NCBI RefSeq assembly: GCF_019052655.1
Contig: NZ_JAHQVB010000002.1
Span: 15,674 to 79,673, forward strand
DNA: 64,000 nt
Origin: Holdemanella porci
Lineage (GTDB): Bacteria > Bacillota_I > Bacilli_A > Erysipelotrichales > Erysipelotrichaceae
Reading direction: 5' to 3'
Part shown: positions 18,792-27,899 of the stretch, piece by piece
Layout: every line of letters begins with the position of its first letter
Position numbering within the stretch: the first letter of the stretch is position 1
The notes under the pieces: model-generated
Seen by the model: the letters and a program-made list of their open reading frames with translations, nothing else
Told to the model about the DNA's origin: nothing
Databases searched by the model: none
Made by a program: the position numbers and the translations under genes

Positions 18792-20864
18792 TTATTCTTC
18801 TCTCTGCGGCTGCATCAGTGTCAGCAAATACCGATCACTGGAGCGCTTGACCACTCTCATATAAATATATTCTATCACGCAAAGTAGTAAAATCATAGCA
18901 GCAGATACAAGCAGCATTTCAGACACTGTCCCACGGGTTCGGGACGAGAGTATCCCTGTAAATAACGCCCTGACTCCAAACAGACTGCTGACAGCCGCAA
19001 CCAATACAGGAAGTCCCATAAACCAGGTAATTTGCTTTCCAGCAGACTGGCAAAGGGTTTCGTAAGTAGCTCCCAGGCGGATCAGGGTCTGGTATCTGCG
19101 CCCGGTTTTCTGCTGACTCATCAGGAACTGAACACCCACGATGGTGTTGGCAACTACCAGGAAAACAATCGCAAGATAGAGGGTAATATAACTGGATGCT
19201 ATGGTGTAGAAAAGCTGACGACCTATATTCTGAAGATAGCTTTCATATTCAATGCCAGTTTCGTCCAGCTTCTCGTTCAAATCCAAATATGCAGTCATAA
19301 GGCTATTTCCATCCAGAGCCTGCTCACTGAGCACCGCATTGACATAGGTATCATACATTCCCTGGCTATAATATAGGAATGCTTCATCCGGAAGAATCAA
19401 TGCAAAGGACAAGGTTATAGAACGGTCCGTGACCAAATTCACAGACTGAACCTCTCCTGTAAGATGAATCGGACTACCATCCAGTTCCACCTTGGGCTGT
19501 CCGGCCAATACTTGGTTCAGCATTGCGGTACGACTTACCGTAGTAAACTCTGTATCAATATAGACAGCGGCCTCCTTTTCGCCTAATTGGAGAGCCGGTT
19601 TGCCGGACAATTCCAACAAACGATTATAGTCCGATAAACAAATCAAATATGGGTATGTGGCATAACCAAGATTGTTCAGAAGGACATCCCGGTCTTCCGA
19701 CTGGGGCAGGCTCCGAAGAGAGTCCATAACAGCGTCCATGCTGTAGGCATTATCATAATCTTCTGTGGTGCGAATACGCCCAACCCTCATTTCAAAAAGC
19801 TCTGAAAATTGATTTTCCAAACCGTTTTCTTTCAGGGCTGCCTTTATATTCGGAAGAACCTGCGATGAATCTTCTGCAGTATGATCTTCAAAAGTATAGT
19901 CGATTACATGGCCAGAAGACAGGCTATTCGTTCCTGCAATTCCTACGCCCGCACCAAAACAACACAGCGCCGCCAGAATCAGCAGGGAGCTGATGGCCAT
20001 GGAGGTTGACTGATGAATAACATTCTCCTGAATCTGCCGGAAGGTAAATACATGAAGCTGCTTATTTCCTTTTCCTTTCTTAACAATCAAAGCAATCAGC
20101 GCACGCATCCCATAGAAAAGCAGCATCGTACCAACTATGCCCAACAGCAAAGTCAGTCCCATCATACTTACCTTTGTCCATGCAATTCCCTGAATCGCCA
20201 TGTAGTAAGCCACTGCCAACATCACACTTCCGCATATAGCAGCCAGTCCATAGATAACAGATGGCATTTGCTTTTTGGGGCGGTTCGTTGGCTGGGATAG
20301 CAAAGTACCGATCTCCTGGCGGCTGATTCGTCCACTCAAAATCAGAAGTGCCGTCAGCTTAATTGCCAGAAATCCTGCCAGCGTCCATTCAATTGCAGAC
20401 CAGGATAAAGAAAACTGATGACCGATGATCCCCATGCCTACCAGCTTGGCGGTGACAAGACTGACAATTTCTGAAAGCACCACAGCCACAGGTAAGCCTA
20501 TGAGCATGGCAAGAATACTGGTCAGGAAATCTTCCGCCAGAAGCATACCAAACAGTTTACTTCTACGCATCCCCAACATTAGATAAACACCAAACTCATG
20601 CCGTCTGCGCTCGAACTGATACTTGCAGGCAAAATAGATCAAAAAGAACAGAATACCGAGGGTCATCCCATAAAACGCAGGAATCAGAAGCAGGAGTTTG
20701 TCAACTGCGTCACTCTCCATTTTCTGCAAAAAGAGCATCACATCTTGAGTGGAGATGGAAAGAATCATGTAAAAGGCAACAATAGAAATCACCAGGGAGC
20801 TGAAAAACAGACCGTTTTCCTTTCGGCTGCGGTGGCTGTTCCGAAGAATGAGATTAGAGAACAT
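18792..20864 (-). CDS. ABC transporter permease, BceB-type (FtsX superfamily)
   Basis: A 690-residue permease with an N-terminal membrane helix, an FtsX domain (about residues 55-170), further membrane helices, a large extracytoplasmic domain (about 310-520) and three C-terminal helices. This ten-helix layout with a big insert before the last part is the hallmark of Bce-type peptide antibiotic detoxification permeases. The start overlaps the ATPase gene end by 11 nt, so the two are translationally coupled. Confidence 0.9.
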   Translation of the reverse strand: MFSNLILRNSHRSRKENGLFFSSLVISIVAFYMILSISTQDVMLFLQKMESDAVDKLLLLIPAFYGMTLGILFFLIYFACKYQFERRRHEFGVYLMLGMRRSKLFGMLLAEDFLTSILAMLIGLPVAVVLSEIVSLVTAKLVGMGIIGHQFSLSWSAIEWTLAGFLAIKLTALLILSGRISRQEIGTLLSQPTNRPKKQMPSVIYGLAAICGSVMLAVAYYMAIQGIAWTKVSMMGLTLLLGIVGTMLLFYGMRALIALIVKKGKGNKQLHVFTFRQIQENVIHQSTSMAISSLLILAALCCFGAGVGIAGTNSLSSGHVIDYTFEDHTAEDSSQVLPNIKAALKENGLENQFSELFEMRVGRIRTTEDYDNAYSMDAVMDSLRSLPQSEDRDVLLNNLGYATYPYLICLSDYNRLLELSGKPALQLGEKEAAVYIDTEFTTVSRTAMLNQVLAGQPKVELDGSPIHLTGEVQSVNLVTDRSITLSFALILPDEAFLYYSQGMYDTYVNAVLSEQALDGNSLMTAYLDLNEKLDETGIEYESYLQNIGRQLFYTIASSYITLYLAIVFLVVANTIVGVQFLMSQQKTGRRYQTLIRLGATYETLCQSAGKQITWFMGLPVLVAAVSSLFGVRALFTGILSSRTRGTVSEMLLVSAAMILLLCVIEYIYMRVVKRSSDRYLLTLMQPQREE

Positions 20865-21621
20865 TTGCGCTGCCCCCTCCCAGTTGCGCCATCACCTTCA
20901 GGATGCGCCCGTAGAACTCCTGCTGGCTTTCGTCTCCACGCCGAAGCTCATGAAAGATCACGCCGTCCTGGATGAACAGAATGCGCTTGCAAAAGCTGGC
21001 GGCATTGGAATCATGGGTTACCATCAGGATCGTAGCTTGTTCGTCACGATTCAGGCCGGACAGCTTCTCCATAAGACTTCTTGCGTTCTTAGAATCCAGC
21101 GCACCCGTCGGTTCATCGGCAAGGATCATTTGGGGATGTAAGATCAGAGCCCTTGCTGCCGCAACACGCTGACGCTGGCCGCCGGACATCTTGGACGGAA
21201 ACTTATCCAGAACATCAGTGATTTCCAGATAGTCAGCCAACTGCTTCAGCCGCTGGCTGCTTTCTGCTTCGGATACCCCATGCAAGGAAGTCGGGAGCAG
21301 GATGTTTTCCCTGCCAGTCAGGTTGTCCAGCAATTCAAAGTTCTGGAATAGATAACCAACTTTTTTGCCACGGTACTCTGCAAGAGCCTTTCCCTTGAGG
21401 GATTGCAGAGTATCGCCTTCCACCTGAATGCTTCCACCTGTGGGTTGAATCACAGTCGCAATACAATTGAGCAGTGTGGATTTACCGGAACCGCTGCTTC
21501 CCATAATGCCGAGAAACTCTCCCGGCATCACCTGGAAGGTGATCCCATTCAGTGCCTTTGTTTGACTTGGCACATTGCCATAGATTTTTGTTAAATTTTC
21601 AATATTCAAAATGGGTTTCAT
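20854..21621 (-). CDS. ABC transporter ATPase, BceA-type
   Basis: A 255-residue ATPase with Walker A (GSSGSGKST), Q-loop (YLFQNFELLDNLT), signature (MSGGQRQRVAAARAL), Walker B (ILADEPTGALD) and switch histidine (MVTHDS). It pairs with the BceB-type permease to remove lipid II-cycle antibiotics such as bacitracin or lantibiotics; the actual substrate cannot be read from sequence. ATG 21621 has AGGAGG 7 nt upstream. Confidence 0.92.
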   Translation of the reverse strand: MKPILNIENLTKIYGNVPSQTKALNGITFQVMPGEFLGIMGSSGSGKSTLLNCIATVIQPTGGSIQVEGDTLQSLKGKALAEYRGKKVGYLFQNFELLDNLTGRENILLPTSLHGVSEAESSQRLKQLADYLEITDVLDKFPSKMSGGQRQRVAAARALILHPQMILADEPTGALDSKNARSLMEKLSGLNRDEQATILMVTHDSNAASFCKRILFIQDGVIFHELRRGDESQQEFYGRILKVMAQLGGGSANVL

Positions 21622-21632
21622 GTGAATACCTC

Positions 21633-21656
21633 CTATCATTTGTAATAAAATGATAG
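21633..21656. promoter_or_regulatory. Perfect inverted repeat over -10 region of Bce operon
   Basis: CTATCATTT / AAATGATAG, 9 bp each with a 6-nt spacer. It covers the extended -10 (TGC-TATCAT on the minus strand) and touches the ribosome site. It could be an operator or a 5' hairpin controlling translation. Confidence 0.5.
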
Positions 21657-21694
21657 CATGGGAACACAGCAAATACCACTTACAGTGGTTGTAA
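21650..21694 (-). promoter_or_regulatory. Activator-dependent promoter of Bce-type operon
   Basis: On the minus strand an extended -10 (TGCTATCAT) has no recognisable -35. A palindrome CTTACA-N5-TGTAAG lies at 21,679-21,695, centred about 33 bp upstream of the -10. TTACA...TGTAA half-sites resemble those reported for BceR-like regulators, though the spacing here is 5 rather than 4. The arrangement predicts activation by the adjacent response regulator. Confidence 0.6.
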
Positions 21695-21698
21695 GGAT

Positions 21699-22886
21699 TC
21701 AAGATATAAGTGGCGGCTCAAGGGGGACGAGCATATATTTTGTAAGAGCATCAGGCGACAATGATAAAATATACCGGATCGCCTCCTTGGCAAACCAGTT
21801 CGTTTTAATTGTATCCCAATCAGCAAGTCGGATAATCTCTGCTGTGCCGTTCTCAAAATCAACTGAAATTTCGCCCCATTCGCCGTCGCAGTCTGCTTGA
21901 TATTCGTAGATTGCGGCGGCGATTTTCTTTTTGCGCTTGGTTTTGGTTTTCTGTTTCAGCCGGACAGCATGGAGCGCACCTTCGGCAACCAGCAGTTCTG
22001 TCAGTTTGTCCACCGCTTTCCGGTAGGCTCGCTCTGCACCGCTGGCTGTGCTGCCCTCAAACATAATCGCCAATTCTTCAAAAGTGGGGCGGTTCTTCCA
22101 TGAGCCAACTCGCCCGCAGGTCATACAGATTGCTAACCGTTTTTCGAGCAAGGTCTGTTCCCGGTAATTCAGCTTCTCAAATGCCCGCTGTACCTTTTCT
22201 GCTTGTATGCCGTTCCAGAGGATGTCGGTATAGTTCCAGCTATCGTCAAGGGCTATATCCTCGCCTGTTTCCTCGCCGTCCTCGTCCGTTATATAGAACG
22301 GCTGCTGGTTGCGGATTCCACGGACAACTTTCAGATATTCTTCCGCAAGAGCAAGGTCGCAGTTATACTTCTTGGAAAACTGGTTGACCGCATCTTTGGT
22401 GTTATGGTACAGCCACGCCATTGATCGCACCATTTTGTAATTGGTCAGAGAGGATACCGACCATTTTTCTTCGCCCATGCGGAAACGGAGCATAGAATCC
22501 CAGATGAACGGATAGATGTATGTAGCATACTCCGCACCCTTGGCAGGATCATAGTCCATCAGCTTTTGGAGCATTTGCTCCCGGCAGGAGATCTTTATAT
22601 CGATAAATCGGTCTGTGTCGTACAGATTGCCGCCGTCCACACTGAGAAAGCCTTTGATGCGCTTGTTGAGCTGCGTTTCGTAGTGGTGCAGAAAGAACGA
22701 AAAATATAGCAAATTCTTTTCCCGCAAAGCAGACAGGATATATTCATTCAGACTGTCCACCGCTGGCGGTTCCGGTTCCAGTTGGAAGATGCGCTCTGCC
22801 ACATAGGGGATGATGCCGTCACCGTGTGGATTAACTTGGTGCTTCGGTATGTATCCGGTCATGTTCCACGAAAAATCATTTAGCAT
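21699..22886 (-). CDS. Sigma-70-like helix-turn-helix protein of mobile elements
   Basis: About 395 residues. The part FEKLNYREQTLLEKRLAIC...TFEELAIMFEGSTASGAERAYRKAVDKLTELL matches sigma region 4 architecture. The preceding helical part is weakly sigma-like, and the C-terminal 90 residues form an added domain. Start ATG 22886 is supported by GGGAGG. Proteins of this type are common in Clostridia integrative elements and are presumed regulators; target unknown. It ends just before the Bce promoter. Confidence 0.55.
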   Translation of the reverse strand: MLNDFSWNMTGYIPKHQVNPHGDGIIPYVAERIFQLEPEPPAVDSLNEYILSALREKNLLYFSFFLHHYETQLNKRIKGFLSVDGGNLYDTDRFIDIKISCREQMLQKLMDYDPAKGAEYATYIYPFIWDSMLRFRMGEEKWSVSSLTNYKMVRSMAWLYHNTKDAVNQFSKKYNCDLALAEEYLKVVRGIRNQQPFYITDEDGEETGEDIALDDSWNYTDILWNGIQAEKVQRAFEKLNYREQTLLEKRLAICMTCGRVGSWKNRPTFEELAIMFEGSTASGAERAYRKAVDKLTELLVAEGALHAVRLKQKTKTKRKKKIAAAIYEYQADCDGEWGEISVDFENGTAEIIRLADWDTIKTNWFAKEAIRYILSLSPDALTKYMLVPLEPPLIS

Positions 22887-22921
22887 AGCGCACCTCCCTT
22901 CTAAGTAATCAGCGGGAATAA

Positions 22922-23629
22922 TTAACCATAATTCCAAGTTTGTCTTGCAGCATTTATATTATCCAGAAGAACAGATGCAGGATTTGCCTCGTAATAGTAC
23001 GTGCTCATATCCAAAATGCCTTCTTCCATTTCACCCCACTCTGCTGTGCGAGAAACAAAGATTCTATTATATACACACCAATCGCATGTGGTGGTGAAAG
23101 CAGCAATATCTGCAAAGTCTTTTGGAAATACAATTCTTCTTCCATTTGATGTTGGCTTAAGATAGTTCTCCATTATTTCTTTGAAATTCTTCAGATCATA
23201 ATCCGTAGCGTTTTCCAAAGCTTTACAGACAATCAATTCTTCGTGCGTGAATTCTGTAAGTGTTTCTAAATGGTTTGCAAGAATTAGACCATAAATAACG
23301 CAAACCTTTGGGCATTCTGCATTTACGGTTTGTTTGAACAGATTGGCTACGATAATAGCCTTTTCCGGGCTGGAGTTTACATAGTTGTAAAGCTCGTTCA
23401 ATCTTCTTTCGAGATTAAAGCCAGATGCAAGACCGTTCAGTAGATGGCCGAGTTTGAAGGTATTGTATTCAGATAGAAGATCATTTCCTATTCCGCCTAC
23501 AATTCCCGCAACTGGGTTTACTACGCCCAACACACCAATAGAGCCAGAACGGATTATTTTGGTCATAGGATTGTCCATAACCCGGCTAAGCGCATTCCCA
23601 ATATCAGTTAAATCATATTTCTGTGCCAT
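22922..23629 (-). CDS. Hypothetical protein with glycine-rich hydrophobic N-terminal segment
   Basis: A 235-residue protein I do not recognise. Residues 25-55 (SGSIGVLGVVNPVAGIVGGIG) form a glycine-rich hydrophobic segment that could enter a membrane. The rest is mainly helical, with several cysteines and a WCVYNR stretch. It lies 10 nt after the upstream gene and 35 nt before the sigma-like gene, so it is in that operon. Confidence 0.6.
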   Translation of the reverse strand: MAQKYDLTDIGNALSRVMDNPMTKIIRSGSIGVLGVVNPVAGIVGGIGNDLLSEYNTFKLGHLLNGLASGFNLERRLNELYNYVNSSPEKAIIVANLFKQTVNAECPKVCVIYGLILANHLETLTEFTHEELIVCKALENATDYDLKNFKEIMENYLKPTSNGRRIVFPKDFADIAAFTTTCDWCVYNRIFVSRTAEWGEMEEGILDMSTYYYEANPASVLLDNINAARQTWNYG

Positions 23630-23639
23630 TACATATTCC

Positions 23640-24746
23640 TCATTTCGTCCGTAATTTTGCTTCTTTCTTCAAAGCAGCCTGTCCCATCTCTTTTTCGTAA
23701 TCACCTTTGGCATAGGCGACATTGCTCAGCGCTCGAAGCATTTTATCCTTTGCCAGCTTTTTCATAACCTCTGCAAGATCAGCGTCCAGAGTACCACGCT
23801 TCACATAGCGGTTTATGGTGTTCAGCCGTTTCTCATAAATCTGTTTCACCGGATGATCGTCCGCAAGCTCCCGTTGTTCTCTGCCTTTCAGGTTGCCGAT
23901 CTGTCGGCAAGTGCGGTGCAGCTTGTCCCCCGGTGCATAGCCGCCGCAGTATTTGGTGTGCCTTGCGTTGGTGGTGAGGAACCACTTGCCGCAGATTTTG
24001 CATTTTTTCGGGGCATGACCAACACATAAGCCCTCAAAAAGATCAGACCGGAACATCCCTACAAAGGATACATAGTGCATCCGCTTGACCAGCTTCGCAA
24101 CTTTTTCGCCGGGACGGATGACCGATATATACTGAACGGAATTATTCAAAGTAGACATCCAGGCATTGCCCTCCGTGATAGAGAACTCCGGCGGAAAATA
24201 GTCGCCGAACATTTTTGCAAAACCCTCTGCGGTGCGTTCTGCTTCATTGCCGTCTGATTTTTCTGCAAAATCAAGCATGGCCGTTTGGTATTCCCCAAGG
24301 GAGTATGCCAGATGCCCGAAAACTGCGGTATAGCGTTGGAGCATCATCGCATCGGCAAAGTTCTGGATTTCTTCAAATTGCAAAGAATTGGTTGCGGCTT
24401 TTATGGCAAACTCCACATATTTCAGCGCATTGTCCACAGTAAAGACTTTTTCAATCCGTTCTCTGTGCTTTGAGATATTCATATAGGAGAACGGCGGTGT
24501 TTGACTGAGAATATCAAGCATCGTCAGAGCAGCTTCCGTTGCAATAGGACAGAGTGCAGAAGCATCCTGTCCGGCGTTTAATATTCCAAGCAGCAGATTG
24601 ATTTTCTCGCATTGCTCGTTCATCTTTGCGATGGTATCCGCAGGGACATTCAGCGCATCACAGGCAAGAGCGCCGACAGGAAGTGTTTTTCCCTCATATA
24701 TGACCGTATCCTGCCAAAAATCCAATGTCATCAGTTCTTGGTTCAT
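23640..24746 (-). CDS. Zinc-binding mobile-element protein (DUF6076-like)
   Basis: A 368-residue protein. Near residue 255 it has CKICGKWFLTTNARHTKYCGG, a probable four-ligand zinc motif. The N-terminal two thirds are helical with no enzyme signature. Proteins of this pattern are frequent in Clostridia mobile elements; the family name is from memory. It starts at ATG 24746 with GGAGGGG upstream and diverges from the primase genes. Confidence 0.65.
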   Translation of the reverse strand: MNQELMTLDFWQDTVIYEGKTLPVGALACDALNVPADTIAKMNEQCEKINLLLGILNAGQDASALCPIATEAALTMLDILSQTPPFSYMNISKHRERIEKVFTVDNALKYVEFAIKAATNSLQFEEIQNFADAMMLQRYTAVFGHLAYSLGEYQTAMLDFAEKSDGNEAERTAEGFAKMFGDYFPPEFSITEGNAWMSTLNNSVQYISVIRPGEKVAKLVKRMHYVSFVGMFRSDLFEGLCVGHAPKKCKICGKWFLTTNARHTKYCGGYAPGDKLHRTCRQIGNLKGREQRELADDHPVKQIYEKRLNTINRYVKRGTLDADLAEVMKKLAKDKMLRALSNVAYAKGDYEKEMGQAALKKEAKLRTK

Positions 24747-24968
24747 GCTTGCCCCTCCTGTCCTGTTTTTTCATTTTCTTAATTCTATCATGCTAATGTA
24801 AAGAAATCTACATCTATCCATAAGTTGTCCTGTTTTTTGAAACGGGGTTGTCCTCCGATTAGCCTGTTTTTTGAAAAATCCGGCATAACCATAGTAGAAG
24901 GAGCCAAACCCCTGCCAATCACGGCGGGTGTTTCGTGCTTTCTAAATACTATGAACGGAGGTTTTTCT
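24747..24968. promoter_or_regulatory. Divergent control region with three CCTGTTTTTT repeats
   Basis: The gap between the divergent operons has CCTGTTTTTT at 24,762, 24,829 and 24,863, with spacing 67 and 34 bp (about 2:1). Copies 2 and 3 extend to GTTTTTTGAAA. They could be operator sites or iterons for the adjacent replication genes. Confidence 0.35.
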
Positions 24969-25589
24969 ATGACAATCTATGAAATCATCAAGGCGGCAAT
25001 CAGCGTAAAGCAAGCCGCAAAACACTACGGGCTGAATGTCAACCGCAATGGTATGGCTTGCTGCCCGTTCCACAACGACAGGCATCCGAGCTTGAAGCTG
25101 AACGAGGATTATTTCTTCTGCTTCGGCTGCGGAGCCAAGGGGGATGTAATCGACCTTGTGGCAAGACTGTTCGATCTGAGCAGTTATGAAGCAGCGCAAA
25201 AGCTGGCTGCGGACTTCGGGCTTGACCCGAAACCGCCCACTGCCGCAGCTATGGTCAAGCCAAAGCGTCCCTATATCCGTCAGTTCCGGGAGAATGAAAT
25301 GCTGTGTTTCCGGGTGCTGACGGATTATCTGCATCTGCTGGAAGATTGGAAAATACGATACGCACCCAAGACACCGGAAGATGCTCTGGATGACCGTTTT
25401 GTGGAAGCCTGCCAGATGCACTGCTATATCGAATATATGGCAGATGTGCTGACGGTGGGTGATCTGGAAGAACGGGTGGCATTGGTGGACAAGCTGATGC
25501 AGGACGACAAAATTGCTTTTCTGCAAGAGTATACCGCACGAAAGAAAAAGGAGGTGGCGCACCGTGGCGAAGAACCGGAAAACGCCTAA
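24969..25589 (+). CDS. CHC2 zinc-finger primase-like protein
   Basis: A 206-residue protein with a CHC2 zinc finger near the N-terminus: CCPFHNDRHPSLKLNEDYFFCFGCGAKGDVIDLV, the DnaG-type template-binding module. The TOPRIM catalytic domain is absent, so it is likely an accessory that works with the next gene. Start ATG 24969 has GGAGG upstream; the longer frame starts in the control region. It overlaps the next gene. Confidence 0.85.
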   Translation: MTIYEIIKAAISVKQAAKHYGLNVNRNGMACCPFHNDRHPSLKLNEDYFFCFGCGAKGDVIDLVARLFDLSSYEAAQKLAADFGLDPKPPTAAAMVKPKRPYIRQFRENEMLCFRVLTDYLHLLEDWKIRYAPKTPEDALDDRFVEACQMHCYIEYMADVLTVGDLEERVALVDKLMQDDKIAFLQEYTARKKKEVAHRGEEPENA

Positions 25590-26937
25590 TATGAATTTTC
25601 CTGTCTGGTTTGACGGGCAGAACATCAACGAAGCTCTGTTTTGTGAAGAATTTCTGCATGAGCGCAGAATCATCTTCGCAAACGGAGCTTTTTTCACGCC
25701 CGATGGTCGAGTGACGGATAACCTTCCTCTGCGTGGGGAGATTTACGACAAGCTGAAATTTTGTGCCGTGAACAACATCCCACGGAAGATCACCAACATT
25801 CTGGAAGTGCTGAAACTGGAAGCGCAAGTGTCTGACTTCCCTCCGGAGCAGGATCGCATCCATGTTGCCAACGGTACGCTGCTCTTGAACGGCACTTTCA
25901 CCGAAGGCAGACCGGCTATCGTGCGAAGCCGTCTGCCTGTCGGCTATAATCCCGATGCTCCTGCACCGGTGATCTGGCTGAACTTTCTGGATGGGTTGCT
26001 TTACGCCGAGGACATTCCAACTTTGCAGGAGTTTATCGGCTATTGCCTGATTCCCTCCAACAAGGGGCAGCGCATGATGGTGATTAAAGGCAACGGTGGC
26101 GAGGGTAAATCTCAAATCGGTGCGGTGCTGTCCACCATCTTCGGCACGAATATGAAAGACGGCAGCATCGGGAAGATTTCTGAAAACCGTTTTGCCCGTG
26201 CCGATCTGGAACACATCCTGCTGTGCGTGGATGATGATATGCGGATGGAAGCTCTGCGTCAGACCAACTATGTAAAATCCATCGTGACTGCACAGGGCAA
26301 AATGGACTTGGAACGCAAGGGCAAGCAGAGTTATCAGGGCTGGATGTTTGCCCGGTTGCTGGCATTCAGCAATGGTGATCTGCAAGCCCTATATGATCGC
26401 AGCGATGGTTTTTACCGCAGACAGCTTGTGCTGACCACCAAAGAAAAGCCCATGGACAGAGCCGATGATCCTGACCTTGCAGAGAAGATGAAAGCTGAAG
26501 CCGAGGGTATCTTCCTGTGGGCATTTGAAGGCTTACAGCGGCTTGTTGCCAACAACTTTAAGTTTACGGAGAGTGACCGTATCCAGAAAAACCGGGAAGC
26601 GGTCAAGCGTGACAACAACAATATCTTTGATTTCATGGAGTCGGAGGGATACATCCAGCGTAAAGCGGATGCGTCCATCAGTTCCAAGGATTTCTATGAA
26701 ATCTACCGGATGTGGTGCGAAGAAAATTCCCTTGCACCGCTGAAAGCCCGCAGCTTCAGCGATGCCATGATTGCCAATGCCGGGAGATTCAATCTGGAGC
26801 ATTGCAACAACATCACCAACTCTGCCGGACGGCGGGTGTGGGGCTTTATGGGCGTGGAAGCTGTGGCAAGACCTCATATAAATGGATTTTACGATGTTTC
26901 GCCGTGTACGTACGTACCGGAGGACTGGCGGGATTGA
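25564..26937 (+). CDS. Phage/plasmid primase, P4 family (SF3 helicase)
   Basis: About 457 residues with a D5/P4-type SF3 ATPase: Walker A VIKGNGGEGKS, Walker B LLCVDDDMR, motif C LLAFSNGD, and a C-terminal winged-helix-like part. Start GTG 25564 has AAAGGAGG about 10 nt upstream and overlaps the CHC2 gene by 26 nt. Together the two genes would support autonomous replication of the excised element. Confidence 0.85.
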   Translation: MAKNRKTPNMNFPVWFDGQNINEALFCEEFLHERRIIFANGAFFTPDGRVTDNLPLRGEIYDKLKFCAVNNIPRKITNILEVLKLEAQVSDFPPEQDRIHVANGTLLLNGTFTEGRPAIVRSRLPVGYNPDAPAPVIWLNFLDGLLYAEDIPTLQEFIGYCLIPSNKGQRMMVIKGNGGEGKSQIGAVLSTIFGTNMKDGSIGKISENRFARADLEHILLCVDDDMRMEALRQTNYVKSIVTAQGKMDLERKGKQSYQGWMFARLLAFSNGDLQALYDRSDGFYRRQLVLTTKEKPMDRADDPDLAEKMKAEAEGIFLWAFEGLQRLVANNFKFTESDRIQKNREAVKRDNNNIFDFMESEGYIQRKADASISSKDFYEIYRMWCEENSLAPLKARSFSDAMIANAGRFNLEHCNNITNSAGRRVWGFMGVEAVARPHINGFYDVSPCTYVPEDWRD

Positions 26938-27337
26938 TTTTGCCAGTCATGCTCTGTACGTATGTACGCAGCATTTACCCCTGTTTTCTTCCGTTATAGG
27001 AAACAGCAGCTTTCAAAGCTGACCTGTTTTCGGGCATTAAAAATCAATGGTAATGGAAACAGCAAAGTTTTTGACCGCAGGACGAAACTATTTCACGAAA
27101 TCGTGCTTCTCTGAACCGTGTACCCTGTTCACGGAACAATGGGTGTTTTCACTGTTCCAGACCAAACCACACAAAACGGCAAAGTGGGATATGGTCATAT
27201 ATGGACAGGACATCACAAGCGAAATTCTGAACGGATTTCGGAGATTGCAGATTTTTCACTGTTCGGTGCATCCACTCCACCTTGGAGCGCAGAGGTTGCA
27301 CCGACACATGAACTGAATTATGGAGGATTTTATCAAT
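26938..27337. other. 400-bp intergenic region with TACG palindromes
   Basis: No convincing gene. A TACGTACGTA palindrome at about 26,907 and GTACGTATGTAC at about 26,955 lie on either side of the primase stop codon. A short GTTC-ACG-GAAC repeat occurs near 27,127. These might be replication sites for the adjacent primase, but nothing here proves it. The open frames inside look like chance. Confidence 0.35.
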
Positions 27338-27553
27338 ATGAATATACGCAACGAAATAAAGGCACAGATCATCCGTGCCGGGATGACCATGCAGGAAGTT
27401 GTTGACCTGCTCTCGGACGAGTACGGATGGAGCGACAGCGTTTCCAACCTGTCCGCAAAATTACAGCGGGAAAGTATACGATACAAGGAAGTATTGGAGC
27501 TTGCCGCTGTGCTTGGTTACGACATCGTATGGCAGAAAAGACGGGAGAAGTGA
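27338..27553 (+). CDS. Small XRE-like helix-turn-helix protein
   Basis: A 71-residue protein: IRNEIKAQIIRAGMTMQEVVDLL, then NLSAKLQRESIRYKEVLELAAVLGYDIVW, the layout of short Cro/XRE-type DNA-binding proteins common upstream of MobV relaxases. ATG 27338 has GGAGG 10 nt upstream. It probably regulates element transfer genes. Confidence 0.7.
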   Translation: MNIRNEIKAQIIRAGMTMQEVVDLLSDEYGWSDSVSNLSAKLQRESIRYKEVLELAAVLGYDIVWQKRREK

Positions 27554-27690
27554 TACCCCGGCAACAGCCCTCCGCATCTCCCGTCCCCATAGGCGCACCG
27601 CAGTGCTGCCCATGGACAGGCAGTGAAAGATACGGTTTTCGCTGCCATCGTCTGCAAGAAATGTTCCGCAGAACAGCTTCATGCAGACGG

Positions 27691-27732
27691 GCTGACCAAG
27701 GTAAAAGGCGCAGACATTTTGCCTTGGTCAGC
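27691..27732. repeat. Long inverted repeat in transfer-origin region
   Basis: GCTGACCAAGGTAAAA (27,691-27,706) can pair with TTTTGCCTTGGTCAGC (27,717-27,732) through 16 positions with one wobble and a 10-nt loop. A second hairpin GGTCAC-CGCA-GTGACC follows at 27,736-27,751. Possible single-strand initiation or attenuation structure. Confidence 0.6.
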
Positions 27733-27785
27733 AGAGGTCACCGCAGTGACCGCATTCCCCCTCGGGAGAGCCCTCGGAGAGCCCA

Positions 27786-27850
27786 CGGCACTTTGTAGCC
27801 AGCATGGATGAAAGTGTAATAGTGGGTTATTACACTTTGAAAAAGTGCCG
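27786..27850 (+). other. Candidate oriT of the mobilizable element
   Basis: A perfect 11-bp inverted repeat AAAGTGTAATA / TATTACACTTT with a GTGGGT spacer (27,811-27,838) lies 61 bp before the MobV gene. It is nested inside a second 9-bp inverted repeat, CGGCACTTT (27,786) / AAAGTGCCG (27,842). MobV relaxases nick next to palindromes of this AAGTGTA...TACACTT type directly upstream of their own gene. The nick site is not assigned. Confidence 0.7.
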
Positions 27851-27899
27851 TTCCTCAGCCCTCCGCTGTCTGCAAATCTTAAAGAAAGGACAAAAATCT

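Noticed and set aside
20013-22424. Several plus-strand frames of 60-125 codons
   Set aside because: Antisense shadows of the permease, ATPase and sigma-like genes; GC-rich sequence has few stops in all frames.
25255-26385. Minus-strand frame of 376 codons
   Set aside because: It is antisense to the two primase genes, which have zinc-finger and Walker motifs; the antisense product is His/Pro-rich with no motif.
27047-27316. 89-codon frame in the gap after the P4-type primase
   Set aside because: No domain or ribosome site, and composition unlike the neighbours; treated as non-coding.
27427-27798. 123-codon frame in the oriT region
   Set aside because: It overlaps the HTH gene and the inverted repeats of the transfer origin; Arg-rich random composition.
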